DNA from: Pseudomonadota bacterium
GTDB taxonomy: Bacteria; Pseudomonadota; Gammaproteobacteria; Burkholderiales; Rhodocyclaceae
NCBI GenBank assembly: GCA_029780075.1
Contig: JAKOZI010000125.1
Coordinates: 1-64,000, forward strand
DNA: 64,000 bases
Reading direction: 5' to 3'
Both the position numbers and the translations under genes were made by a program. Shown here in pieces: positions 54,232-61,831 of this stretch. The first letter of the stretch is position 1. Each line of letters begins with the position of its first letter. The notes under the pieces are model-generated. The model did not search any database, was not told the DNA's origin, and saw only the letters and a program-made list of their open reading frames with translations.

Positions 54232-54929
54232 CTCCTGCTCCAGTGCCACGCCGTATCGTCACCGTACCAGCTACTGCTGCCCGTTGCCAGGCAACGCAGG
54301 AAGGCTCGCGACTGGCTCTCGGTACTGCGCGGCATGTCGGAGTCAGTGCGGCAGCAGTCGATGTTGCGTTCGGCGCAGCTTTCGAGCAAAACCGCCAGCG
54401 CGTGACGGCTGCGCTCGCCATCCTCGACAAGGCCATAGATCGCCGGAGCCGGTTCGTCGGCATAAACCAGCAGCACCGGAACGTCTGGCGCGCTGGCCAA
54501 CTGCAGGCAGGCTTCGAGCAGCCCATAGCCGAAGCTCTCGGCGGCAGCCGAAACCGCCGTCGTGGGCGCGGTGCTGCCCTGCAGGATCGAGAATATCCCG
54601 GCCGTCGCGTTGAGCACCGACAGGCTGAAGGCGGTGGGGGAGAGCGCCTCGCCGGCGGCAAGATCCTCGAGCATCGATGTCGTGCGTACCAGCTCACCGT
54701 GCTCCGATGCATAAACCACGCGTACGTCGACTTTGTCGTGGGCGCAGTCATGCGCGACGCGCAACGACATCCTGGCCAGCGAACTCAGCCGTCGGCGCAG
54801 CATCGGCTCGATGAATCCGACGTCGGGAGTCGCGCCCGGCCCCTCCGGCCGCACGGGTTCCCAGAGGGCCCAGCGGGCCACCGGCGCCGTCCAGTGTAGG
54901 CCCTCACTTCGGGTATTCAATGGTCTCAC
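54228..54929 (-). CDS. apeC: Ketosynthase-like chain-length factor (ApeC-like)
   Basis: This 233-aa protein of the ketoacyl-synt_2 type corresponds to the short chain-length factor ApeC, the non-catalytic partner of ApeO. Family blocks visible are GFIEPMLRRRLSSLARMSLRVAHDC, RVVYASEHGELVRTTSMLEDLA and SPTAFSLSVLNATAGIFSILQG. There is no KS-type Cys in a TACTS context. It is the first gene of the operon. The start is uncertain: the GTG at 54929 overlaps the stop of the truncated DUF1254 ORF, and a TTG six bases later is possible. The operon promoter should lie upstream, within or beyond that remnant. Confidence 0.83.
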   Translation of the reverse strand: MRPLNTRSEGLHWTAPVARWALWEPVRPEGPGATPDVGFIEPMLRRRLSSLARMSLRVAHDCAHDKVDVRVVYASEHGELVRTTSMLEDLAAGEALSPTAFSLSVLNATAGIFSILQGSTAPTTAVSAAAESFGYGLLEACLQLASAPDVPVLLVYADEPAPAIYGLVEDGERSRHALAVLLESCAERNIDCCRTDSDMPRSTESQSRAFLRCLATGSSSWYGDDTAWHWSRR

Positions 54930-55258
54930 TGCGAGCGGAACACCTTTTTGATCCCGGCGGGCGCCTCGCCCGGCCACTCCGGGCCGACCACCTGGTAATC
55001 GCCGGCGGCATGACCCGTCGCCCGGCTGGCGACATAGCCAGAGTTGTAGGTATTGCCGTCGGTCAAGTGTAGCCAGTAGTAGCGCCCCCTGGCCACGGAA
55101 GGCACCGAGATCACCATTTGTTCCGCGCGCAGATCCAGCCTGAGCATCGAATAGGGCGTATCGCTGTTGGGCGTGACAACGGCCGTATCCTGGTAGGTGA
55201 AGTCGCGGGCTTCGTTGTAGAGGGTATTGAAGAGCGCCAATGGTTTGTGCATGGGCAT
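54926..55258 (-). pseudogene. DUF1254 protein fragment, cut at both ends
   Basis: This ~110-residue fragment from the N-terminal half of a DUF1254/DUF1214 protein carries FNTLYNEARDFTYQDTAVVTPNSDTPYS, LDLRAEQMVISVPSV, RYYWLHLTDGNTYNSGYVASR and PAGIKKVFRS. The family is normally ~350-480 aa with a signal peptide. Here the signal peptide and first helices are absent, and the match stops in GIKKVFRSQ at a TGA exactly where the APE operon begins. It thus looks like a gene truncated by the arrival or rearrangement of the APE cluster. No other part of the gene is seen in the window. Confidence 0.75.
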
Positions 55259-55435
55259 TCTACTGGCTGTTCTGCGTAGTGGATGGTCATGGCCTGGTCT
55301 GCCGCCGCGGACGGCAAGCTGCGGTCGAGGTTCGCCACCGTGAGTTTCAGCGGAGTATAACGAGGTACACGCATGACTGCATTCCGAAAACCCCGCCACG
55401 GTCCGGAGGCGAATCCGGCATTCGGCGGCACCTCC

Positions 55436-56347
55436 TCACCGCGACGATTCGGCGATGGCCGGTGCACATACCTCCCGCACGCAACCGCGCAGCCAACGAT
55501 GCGCCGGATCGGCATCCATCCGCGGGTGCCAGTGCAATGAGACGGTGATCGCCGGCGTGGCGATCGGCAGGGAAAAAGCATGCATGCCGGCGCGAAGGCT
55601 GTCGGTATGCCGCTCGGGGACACTGGCGATCAGGTCGGAAGCCCGGGCGAGAGCCAGCGCTGTCGAAAAACCGCTGACGATGGTGACCACCTCGCGTTCC
55701 AGCCCCAGCAGCTTCAGGGCTTCATCGATCGGCCCCTGGACTAGCCCCCGGCGCGAGACGCAGATGTGTCTGCCAGCCGCATAGCGTTGGGGAGTGATCT
55801 CGCCCTGGCTCAGCGCATGGCGCATGCGCACCACACCGATCCAGCGGTCCCGGAACAAGGCCTGCACCCGCAGTTCCGGGGCTGTCGTCCGGCTGACGAC
55901 ACCCGTCTCCAGATCGACGCTGCCGTCGCGCAGCGGCGCGCTGTCCCTGTCTGACTTCGGTACGAAGCAGAGCCGCACGCCGGGCGCTTCTTCAGCGACG
56001 CGCGCAATCAGGTCCGGCCCGAAGTTTTCCGCAAAGCCTTCGCTGGTCCGCAGCGTGAATGTTCGCTGCAGCCGTTCGAGGTCGAGCTTTTCTGCCGGCC
56101 GTAGAACCGCTTCGGCCTCCTGCACCAGCCGGCTGACCTGCGCGCGCAGTTCGAGCGCACGCGGGGTAGGAACGAGGCCGCGTCCAGCCCGGACCAACAG
56201 GGGGTCGCCGGTCGTCTCGCGCAATCGCGTCAGCGCCCGGCTCATCGCCGACGGGCTCAGCCGTAACCGCTGCGCGGCGCGCGCCACGCTGCCTTCCGCA
56301 AGCAGCACATCAAGGGTGACCAACAGGTTGAGATCGGGCATCGACAT
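55436..56347 (-). CDS. LysR-family transcriptional regulator
   Basis: This is a 303-aa LTTR. The N-terminal winged helix-turn-helix reads LNLLVTLDVLLAEGSVARAAQRLRLSPSAMSRALTRLRE, followed by GDPLLVRAGRGLVPTPRA. The effector domain spans ~90-300 (FVPKSDRDSAPLRDG, ICVSRRGLVQGPIDEAL). It diverges from the MFS exporter with a 145-bp intergenic region that should contain its binding site and both promoters, the usual sign that it regulates the transporter. It could instead influence the APE operon, but the genes are separated by a remnant. Confidence 0.93.
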   Translation of the reverse strand: MSMPDLNLLVTLDVLLAEGSVARAAQRLRLSPSAMSRALTRLRETTGDPLLVRAGRGLVPTPRALELRAQVSRLVQEAEAVLRPAEKLDLERLQRTFTLRTSEGFAENFGPDLIARVAEEAPGVRLCFVPKSDRDSAPLRDGSVDLETGVVSRTTAPELRVQALFRDRWIGVVRMRHALSQGEITPQRYAAGRHICVSRRGLVQGPIDEALKLLGLEREVVTIVSGFSTALALARASDLIASVPERHTDSLRAGMHAFSLPIATPAITVSLHWHPRMDADPAHRWLRGCVREVCAPAIAESSR

Positions 56348-56492
56348 GCCGCGACCATAGCACGGCCGGATCGTGATGCGGCGTCAAACGCACGCACAAA
56401 GTGCAAACGCTGCGCCTTCCGCCAGGCCAGGCAAAGGCATAGAGTCGCTCTCCAAGCGCTCCACTTCGGGAGTCCGCAGAACAGGAGGGCAC

Positions 56493-57968
56493 ATGCCACC
56501 GATCCATGTAATCCGCGACGCGGTTGTCGCCGGCAGCGCGGAACGCAGTCCGGCGGTGCTCTGGGCGCTTGCCAGCCTCGCCCTGTCGATGTTGCTGTCC
56601 TCGCTCGGCACCAGTATCGCCAATGTCGGCCTGCCGACCCTGGCCCAGGCGTTCGCCGCCTCTTTCCAGGAGGTCCAGTGGGTCGTCCTCGCCTATCTCC
56701 TGGCGATCACCACCCTGATCGTCGGCGTCGGCCGGATCGGTGACCTCATTGGCCGCCGCCGGCTGCTGTTGGCCGGCATCGTCCTGTTCAGCGTGGCCTC
56801 GCTGCTCTGCGGCGTCGCCTCGACGCTGGGGCAACTGATTGCCGCGCGTGCGGCGCAGGGCTGCGGCGCGGCGATCATGATCGCGCTCAGCATGGCCCTG
56901 GTCGGTGAGGCGGTTCCACAGGCCAGGACCGGCAGCGCCATGGGGCTGCTCGGCACGATGTCGGCGATCGGCACGGCACTCGGTCCGTCGCTCGGCGGCG
57001 TTCTGATCGCTGGATTCGGCTGGCGGGCGATCTTCCTGGTCAACGTACCGCTGGGCCTCCTGACTTTTCTGCTCGCGCGTCGCCATTTGCCTGTGGATCG
57101 CCGGGGGCCGAAGACCGGGCGGGCCGGCTTTGACCGTCTGGGCATGCTGCTCTTGGCCCTGACGCTCGCGGCCTATGCCCTGGCGATGACGATGGCGCGT
57201 AGCCGCTTCGGTCCGATCAACATTGCCCTGCTCCTGGCGGCCGCCATCGGAGTCGGCCTCTTCGTGCGGGTCGAGGCGAGAGCAACAGCGCCCTTGATCG
57301 ACCTGGCGATATTCCGCGATCCCGGCTTGCGTGCCGGCTTCGCGATGAGCGCGCTGGTGGCGACGGTGATCATGACGACGCTGGTGGTCGGGCCGTTCTA
57401 TCTCGCGCGGGCGCTCGGGCTCGATGCGCCCCTTGTCGGACTCGTCATGTCGGCGGGGCCCCTCGCCGCCGCGCTGAGCGGCGTGCCGGCCGGGCGCAGC
57501 GTGGACCGTTTTGGCGCACCACGCATGACCATCGTCGGGCTCATCGGCGTCGCGGTAGGTTCCTGCATGCTCTCGATGCTGCCGACGAGGCTCGGCATCT
57601 CCGGCTACCTCGCCCCGATGATCGTCATCACCGCCAGCTATGCCCTGTTCCAGACCGCCAACAACAGCGCCGTGATGTCCGCCAGCCGCCCGGAGCAGCG
57701 CGGCGTCATTTCCGGGATGCTCGGCCTGGCGCGCAATCTCGGGCTGATCACCGGCGCATCCGTTCTGGGCGCGGTGTTCGCGCTCGCGGCAGCCACCCCG
57801 GACATCGCCACGGCGCCTCCCGAGGCCATTGCCCGCGGCATGCGGATCACCTTCGCCGTCGCGACGCTGCTGGCCGCCACCGCGCTGACCATCGCGCTCA
57901 CCCTCGTGGTTGCCCGTCGCGCTGTCGCAACACGCCCTGCGCCCGATGAATTCAGCGTCGGAAAATGA
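56493..57968 (+). CDS. DHA2-type (EmrB/QacA-like) MFS drug exporter
   Basis: This is a proton-driven multidrug exporter of the 14-helix major facilitator branch (491 aa from the ATG at 56493, RBS AGGAGGG). It has TM1 LASLALSMLLSSLGTSIANVGLPTLAQ, then the motif A region GVGRIGDLIGRRRLLL and the motif C-like MGLLGTMSAIGTALGPSLGGVLIAGFGWRAIFLVNVPLG, typical of DHA2 members. The second half has RSVDRFGAPRMTIVGL. No EmrA-type membrane-fusion partner is adjacent, so it probably exports to the periplasm. The divergent LysR gene suggests inducible expression by a toxic substrate. Confidence 0.92.
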   Translation: MPPIHVIRDAVVAGSAERSPAVLWALASLALSMLLSSLGTSIANVGLPTLAQAFAASFQEVQWVVLAYLLAITTLIVGVGRIGDLIGRRRLLLAGIVLFSVASLLCGVASTLGQLIAARAAQGCGAAIMIALSMALVGEAVPQARTGSAMGLLGTMSAIGTALGPSLGGVLIAGFGWRAIFLVNVPLGLLTFLLARRHLPVDRRGPKTGRAGFDRLGMLLLALTLAAYALAMTMARSRFGPINIALLLAAAIGVGLFVRVEARATAPLIDLAIFRDPGLRAGFAMSALVATVIMTTLVVGPFYLARALGLDAPLVGLVMSAGPLAAALSGVPAGRSVDRFGAPRMTIVGLIGVAVGSCMLSMLPTRLGISGYLAPMIVITASYALFQTANNSAVMSASRPEQRGVISGMLGLARNLGLITGASVLGAVFALAAATPDIATAPPEAIARGMRITFAVATLLAATALTIALTLVVARRAVATRPAPDEFSVGK

Positions 57969-58116
57969 CGGCAACCCGGCACCCGAGCACTCGCCAGCCG
58001 CTCGCGCCGGCCGCAAACCGTGCATCTTTTGCGCACCTCGCCCGTCTCCGAGATAATAGGCCGGTACTTCGCCGGCCTGCGATCAGCCGTGTGCGGGAGT
58101 GATCTGGAGTGGGCGC

Positions 58117-59169
58117 ATGAACCTTGCAGCGATGGACAGGAGTCCGGGCACCCGGCTCGGCTTCTGGCTGGCCGGACTGACCCTGGCAGGCGTACTGTGG
58201 GTCGCCGCCTACAGCCATCTCGGCGAATTCGCCGACGCGGTGATCGGCGCCTTCGGACTTTCCCGGCGGACGCCTTTCGGCGAAGCCGTGCATTTCTTCT
58301 TCTACGACACGCCGAAGGTGTTGCTGCTGCTGACCGGCATCGTTTTCGTCATCGGCGTCGTGCAGACCTTCTTTTCGCCGGAGCGGACGCGGGCGCTGCT
58401 TTCCGGCCGGCGCGAAGGTCTTGGCAACGTGCTGGCGGCCATCCTGGGCATCGTCACGCCGTTCTGCTCGTGCTCGGCGGTGCCGCTGTTCATCGGCTTC
58501 CTCTCGGCCGGCGTACCGCTCGGCGTGACCTTCTCGTTCCTGATCTCGGCGCCGATGGTCAATGAAGTCGCGCTGGTGCTGCTGTTCGGGATGTTCGGCT
58601 GGCAGGTGGCCGCGCTCTACCTCGGCATGGGGCTGCTGGTGGCCATCGTCGCCGGCCTGGTGATCGGCAGGCTGAAGATGGAACGCTACCTCGAGGACTG
58701 GGTGCAGCAGATCCTCTCCGGGCAAATGGCGCAGGCGGTCGGCGAGCAGTTGTCCTGGCTCGAACGGCTGCAGGTCGGCGCGGCGCATGTGCGCGAGATT
58801 GTCGGCAAGGTCTGGCCCTACGTGCTCGCCGGGATCGGCCTGGGCGCCGGCATCCACGGCTATGTACCCGAGGATTTCATGGCCGCGTTCATGGGCCGCG
58901 AGGTCTGGTGGGCGGTGCCGGCCGCGGTGCTGTTCGGCGTGCCGATGTATACCAACGCCGCGGGCATCATTCCGATCGTCGAAGCGCTGATCGGCAAGGG
59001 CGCGGCGCTGGGCACCGTGCTCGCGTTCATGATGGCGGTGATCGCGCTGTCGGCGCCGGAGATGATCATTCTGCGCCAGGCGCTGCGGCCACCCTTGATC
59101 GCCACCTTCGCCGTGGTGGTGGCCACCGGCATCCTGCTGGTGGGCTACGTTTTCAACTGGCTGTTGTGA
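58117..59169 (+). CDS. DUF318/ArsP-like permease
   Basis: This is a 350-aa inner-membrane permease of the DUF318 (SO_0444/ArsP-like) family, which includes exporters of organoarsenicals or metals. The family signature is PFCSCSAVPLFIGFLSAGVPLGVTFSFLISAPMVNEVAL, with the conserved Cys pair CSC, and a matching repeat GVPMYTNAAGIIPIVEALI lies in the C-terminal half. About eight helices are visible. The ATG at 58117 has an upstream GGAG; the track GTG at 58099 adds six residues. A small redox-disulfide protein follows, the usual companion, implying thiol-linked metal or metalloid handling. Confidence 0.9.
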   Translation: MNLAAMDRSPGTRLGFWLAGLTLAGVLWVAAYSHLGEFADAVIGAFGLSRRTPFGEAVHFFFYDTPKVLLLLTGIVFVIGVVQTFFSPERTRALLSGRREGLGNVLAAILGIVTPFCSCSAVPLFIGFLSAGVPLGVTFSFLISAPMVNEVALVLLFGMFGWQVAALYLGMGLLVAIVAGLVIGRLKMERYLEDWVQQILSGQMAQAVGEQLSWLERLQVGAAHVREIVGKVWPYVLAGIGLGAGIHGYVPEDFMAAFMGREVWWAVPAAVLFGVPMYTNAAGIIPIVEALIGKGAALGTVLAFMMAVIALSAPEMIILRQALRPPLIATFAVVVATGILLVGYVFNWLL

Positions 59170-59225
59170 CGCCGCGGCCGTGACGGCTGCGACTGATGAA
59201 TTTTCACCCCAGGAAGGGAAATCCC

Positions 59226-59456
59226 ATGCAGAGCATCAAGGTCCTCGGCACCGGCTGTGCCAACTGCCGCGCGACGGTCGCCCTCATCGAGGCGGTGGCC
59301 AGGGAAAAGGGCGTGGCGATCACCCTCGAAAAGGTCGAGAGCCTGCCGGAGATCATGCGCCATGGCGTGCTGAGCACGCCCGGCGTGGTCATCGACGGCC
59401 GCGTGGTGCATGCCGGCGGCGTGCCGGCGCGCAGCAAGGTCGAAAGCTGGCTGTGA
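59226..59456 (+). CDS. Small redox-active disulfide protein (thioredoxin-like)
   Basis: This 76-aa thioredoxin-fold protein of the redox-active disulfide protein 2 family has its CxxC in VLGTGCANCRATV and the cis-Pro segment in LSTPGVVIDGRVVHAGGVP. The ATG at 59226 has an AGGAAGGG site; the track start ten codons earlier is less likely. These proteins are typically encoded beside DUF318 permeases, as here (57 bp downstream), and may deliver electrons or bind the metal/metalloid to be exported. Confidence 0.92.
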   Translation: MQSIKVLGTGCANCRATVALIEAVAREKGVAITLEKVESLPEIMRHGVLSTPGVVIDGRVVHAGGVPARSKVESWL

Positions 59457-59693
59457 AGCCGCGGCGCGGCGACCGCGGTGGCTGATCCGCGGGCTCGCTG
59501 GCCGAGCGTAGAGATGGGCGAGCGGTCCGGATCGCTGTGCCGCCAGACACGGATGCTGCTCGGCCAGAATGCGCAACTCATCCCGCCCGGTTACCAACTG
59601 GCCGAAGCGCAACGCGATCTCGCCACCTGCGATCTGCAGCACCCGCGTTTCAGCCGCCTGCGGCAGTTGAGCAGGAAAGCTGAAGACACCGAA

Positions 59694-59846
59694 ATGGCCC
59701 TCGGCAGCGATATCCTGATCGCCGCACTCGAAGGCTATGCGCTCGCCAAGGCCATCGGCAAGGGTGTCGGATTCGATGCGCTCAAGGAAAGCATGGCCAC
59801 CCGTTTCAGTGGCCGCCGCCGGGCAGCCAGGTCAGCCACCGAATGA
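59694..59846 (+). CDS. Possible small protein of ~50 residues
   Basis: This short open frame, MALGSDILIAALEGYALAKAIGKGVGF, followed by a basic tail (RFSGRRRAARS), has a plausible amphipathic helix and biased codon use, but the ribosome-binding site is weak. The same frame is open upstream to 59478 with less protein-like content. I do not recognise the family. It may be a real small gene or the decayed end of one. Confidence 0.35.
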   Translation: MALGSDILIAALEGYALAKAIGKGVGFDALKESMATRFSGRRRAARSATE

Positions 59847-59949
59847 TCCGTCGGCGCTCGCGCCTGTCGCCGCCCCGGCATCGGGGCGCATCACCGGACC
59901 CGGCAGGTTCGCGGGCTCGCCTGCATTCCGCCACGGCGCGCGCCCGTTC

Positions 59950-59998
59950 TTCCGAACGACGCCGCCGTGCCGCCGAGGCACGCTGTCGTCGTTCGGAA
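59950..59998. repeat. Nested inverted repeat, CGTCGTTCGGAA core
   Basis: TTCCGAACGACG (59950-59961) and CGTCGTTCGGAA (59987-59998) are perfect 12-bp inverted arms. Inside them GTGCC (59967-59971) and GGCAC (59977-59981) form a second hairpin. The whole folds as a long cruciform. Related arms recur downstream. Confidence 0.65.
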
Positions 59999-60063
59999 CT
60001 GCACCAGCGTCGTTCGCAGATACGGCATTCCCTCGCTTGAACCACGACCGCATCGATGCGGGC

Positions 60064-60096
60064 GACGCGTTCGTCGCTCGCAACGACTAACGCGTC
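60064..60096. repeat. Inverted repeat GACGCGTT/AACGCGTC
   Basis: Perfect 8-bp arms at 60064-60071 and 60089-60096 enclose CGTCGCTCGCAACGACT, which itself can pair through CGTCG and CGACT-like ends. It is part of the same palindrome-rich tract. Confidence 0.5.
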
Positions 60097-60109
60097 CCTT
60101 TGCGCAGCG

Positions 60110-60180
60110 ATGTCGTCGTTCCGAACATCCTCCGAGTTCTCCCGGAAAGAAGGCGTCGTCGATCCGAGGAACGACGACAT
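60110..60180. repeat. 13-bp inverted repeat ATGTCGTCGTTCC/GGAACGACGACAT
   Basis: The arms at 60110-60122 and 60168-60180 are perfectly complementary over 13 bp with a 45-bp spacer. The arm shares the CGTCGTTC core with the nested repeat at 59950-59998. Confidence 0.65.
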
Positions 60181-60196
60181 GCCCCCGCGCAACGGC

Positions 60197-60217
60197 GTCG
60201 TTGCTCGCAGCAACGAC
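60197..60217. repeat. Perfect short hairpin GTCGTTGCT-CGC-AGCAACGAC
   Basis: Nine-base arms with a three-base loop form a very stable hairpin. The following TTT is too short for a standard terminator. It is the fourth member of the CGTCGTT-related palindromes in 270 bp. Confidence 0.6.
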
Positions 60218-60308
60218 TTTACAGCATGACGCTGCGACACGATCACTCCGAGCGATGACGGCGCAGCGTCGATCGACGAATCTGCCCTTCCTCGCAGCTC
60301 GATCACAC

Positions 60309-60334
60309 TGTCGTGGGCGAGTGTCGTGGGCGAG
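60309..60334. repeat. 13-bp tandem duplication TGTCGTGGGCGAG
   Basis: Two exact adjacent copies of TGTCGTGGGCGAG lie at the end of the palindrome-rich tract. The short direct repeat is consistent with replication slippage or a duplicated binding site. Confidence 0.7.
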
Positions 60335-60615
60335 TGGTTTCGGGTGCAGGGAGGAACGGCTACCATCGGACATCGGACCGAGAAGAAACCTGCCCAAGGC
60401 AGTCATCCAAGCGCTCCGGCTCCATGCTATTGATCTGTACGGCTTAGTGCCGCTATTCGTGGAAATTTAGTACCATGCGGAAACCGCAAACGGATCAACG
60501 GAAGCCCGCAGCCAGACGGCTTGCAGCGCGGTATGCGACGCCGAGCCGGGGAGCGGGCGGCGGCCTTATGCGGCCAAAATGCTCCCGATTACAAAATTAT
60601 ATTACAGGAGTCACC

Positions 60616-61422
60616 TTGGTATCCCCACGGTTAGTCGCCAAAATTGAAACCGAAGAGTCCACCCTTCGTTTAGCGGTTCTTATTGACGCCGACAATGCCC
60701 AAGCGGCTGTCATTGAGGGGCTGCTTGCAGAAATTGCACGGTTCGGAGAAGCAACCGTAAAACGCATCTATGGTGACTTCACTGCTCCTACAAGCTCTTC
60801 CTGGAAGAAGGTGCTTCAACAATATGCCATAAAACCAGTTCAACAATTTGCATATACGACTGGCAAGAATGCCACGGACAGTACTCTAATCATTGATGCA
60901 ATGGACTTGCTCTACACGCGAAAATTCGATGGGTTTTGTCTGATTACGAGCGACAGTGATTTCACTGGTCTTGCAATGCGCTTGCGTGAAGAGGGGCTCA
61001 CTGTTCTCGGCTTCGGCGAAAGGAAAACGCCAGATGCCTTTCGTAATGCCTGCCATAAATTTGTGTTCACTGAAGTTCTTCGTATAAGTTCTGCAACCGA
61101 GCCCACTGCATTGGCAAAGAAGGCTGAATGTGATCAAAAATCGACTCCACCTCAACTCCCCACAGAGGTTGCGGAAACAAAACAAGAATTCCCTAGGAAA
61201 TTCGTACTCGCCGCACTTGAACAATCAAGTGACGACGCTGGATGGGCACATTTAGGCACTTTCGGTAGCTACCTCACCAAGTTGCAACCTGATTTTGACT
61301 CCAGGCTTTACGGTTACAAGAAGCTCTCCGAACTTGTCAAGGCCAAATCAGAACTCTTTGTAACCGAAGAACGACAGGCACCGGGATCAACACAAAAGGT
61401 TTTGTATCTTCGTGCGAAATAG
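60616..61422 (+). CDS. NYN-domain (LabA/DUF88-like) nuclease with C-terminal OST-HTH-like domain
   Basis: This 268-aa protein should be a metal-dependent RNase. The NYN (PIN-like) domain spans ~10-155 with catalytic acids in LAVLIDADNAQA, KNATDSTLIIDAMDLLYT and CLITSDSDFTGLAMRLRE, and the family-typical GFGERKTPDAFRNAC follows. After a Lys/Glu-rich linker, residues ~195-265 (KFVLAALEQSSDDAGWAHLGTFGSYLTKLQP, YGYKKLSELVKAKS) look like an OST-HTH/LOTUS RNA-binding module. The start is the TTG at 60616 with a near-ideal CAGGAG five bases before; upstream frame is GC-rich junk. Base composition is AT-richer than the backbone. Similar fusions are widespread and poorly understood; roles in RNA decay or phage defence are conjecture. 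Confidence 0.87.
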   Translation: MVSPRLVAKIETEESTLRLAVLIDADNAQAAVIEGLLAEIARFGEATVKRIYGDFTAPTSSSWKKVLQQYAIKPVQQFAYTTGKNATDSTLIIDAMDLLYTRKFDGFCLITSDSDFTGLAMRLREEGLTVLGFGERKTPDAFRNACHKFVFTEVLRISSATEPTALAKKAECDQKSTPPQLPTEVAETKQEFPRKFVLAALEQSSDDAGWAHLGTFGSYLTKLQPDFDSRLYGYKKLSELVKAKSELFVTEERQAPGSTQKVLYLRAK

Positions 61423-61431
61423 TACTCCCCA

Positions 61432-61456
61432 GAAACCGGGGTCTGTCCCCTGTTTC
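61432..61456. repeat. REP-like hairpin GAAACCGGGG-TCTGT-CCCCTGTTTC
   Basis: Ten-base arms with one mismatch and a five-base loop start ~10 bp after the NYN stop codon. The GGGGTCTGTCCCC core is the kind of palindrome found repeatedly between genes in GC-rich proteobacteria. It could also aid termination, although the downstream run is C-rich (CCCACCCCCC) rather than T-rich. Confidence 0.5.
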
Positions 61457-61549
61457 CCACCCCCCCTGTTTTCCTTCACTTCGCACGCCGTCTTGACAGC
61501 GCCAACTTTCTTCGACGTGACGTTCTTCACTCACGATTGGAGCATTGAA

Positions 61550-61804
61550 ATGGAAAAGCTGTTCAGGGTTTACGTCCATACACAAGGCGATGAAAGTTTC
61601 CGTGAGTTTGTTGTTACGGCTTCCAGCGAAAATCAAGCAAAGGAAAGCGCGCTAGATCACGTCAAAGCCGCCAATCAAGGAATGGGCAGCCAGTCAAAAA
61701 CAACGTCCGAAAGCATGACTGATATTCGGTCTGTAAGACCAACAAGTCGTCCTCATTGCCTAAGGATTCATAGCATCCCGCTTGCAGTCGTAGGTCGCCT
61801 TTGA
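61550..61804 (+). CDS. Small orphan protein, MEKLFRVYVH type
   Basis: This 84-aa product from the ATG at 61550 has GGAG seven bases upstream. The first ~45 residues (EKLFRVYVHTQGDESFREFVVTASSENQAKESALDHV) form a convincing strand-helix unit with good codon use. The remainder (SVRPTSRPHCLRIHSIP) looks like degenerate or frame-shifted sequence, so the gene may be clipped. I do not recognise the family. It lies just upstream of an attC-like structure, so it could be the coding part of an integron-type cassette. Confidence 0.5.
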   Translation: MEKLFRVYVHTQGDESFREFVVTASSENQAKESALDHVKAANQGMGSQSKTTSESMTDIRSVRPTSRPHCLRIHSIPLAVVGRL

Positions 61805-61831
61805 TCTCAAATTGTGTGGCCGCTACGCCAG

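Larger units (their letters stand above)
59847..60615. other. 770-bp non-coding gap with palindrome-rich core
   Basis: No credible gene was found between the small ORF and the NYN gene. The track ORFs on both strands have arginine- and serine-rich shadow composition. The left half is dense in inverted repeats (annotated separately), and the right half moves to AT-rich sequence (ACAAAATTATATTACAGGAG) leading into the NYN gene's ribosome site. The region separates the GC-rich backbone from an AT-richer accessory segment. Confidence 0.55.

Noticed and set aside
55354-55383. TATACT -10-like box upstream of the DUF1254 remnant as APE operon promoter
   Set aside because: There is no acceptable -35 hexamer at the right spacing, so it cannot be separated from chance.
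59940-60340. CRISPR array
   Set aside because: The repeats are inverted arms of differing sequence and spacing, not regularly spaced identical direct repeats, and no cas gene is present.
59806-60366. Overlapping ORFs on both strands of the palindrome-rich tract
   Set aside because: Their composition follows the repeated CGTCGTT units, with no ribosome site and no domain-like blocks.
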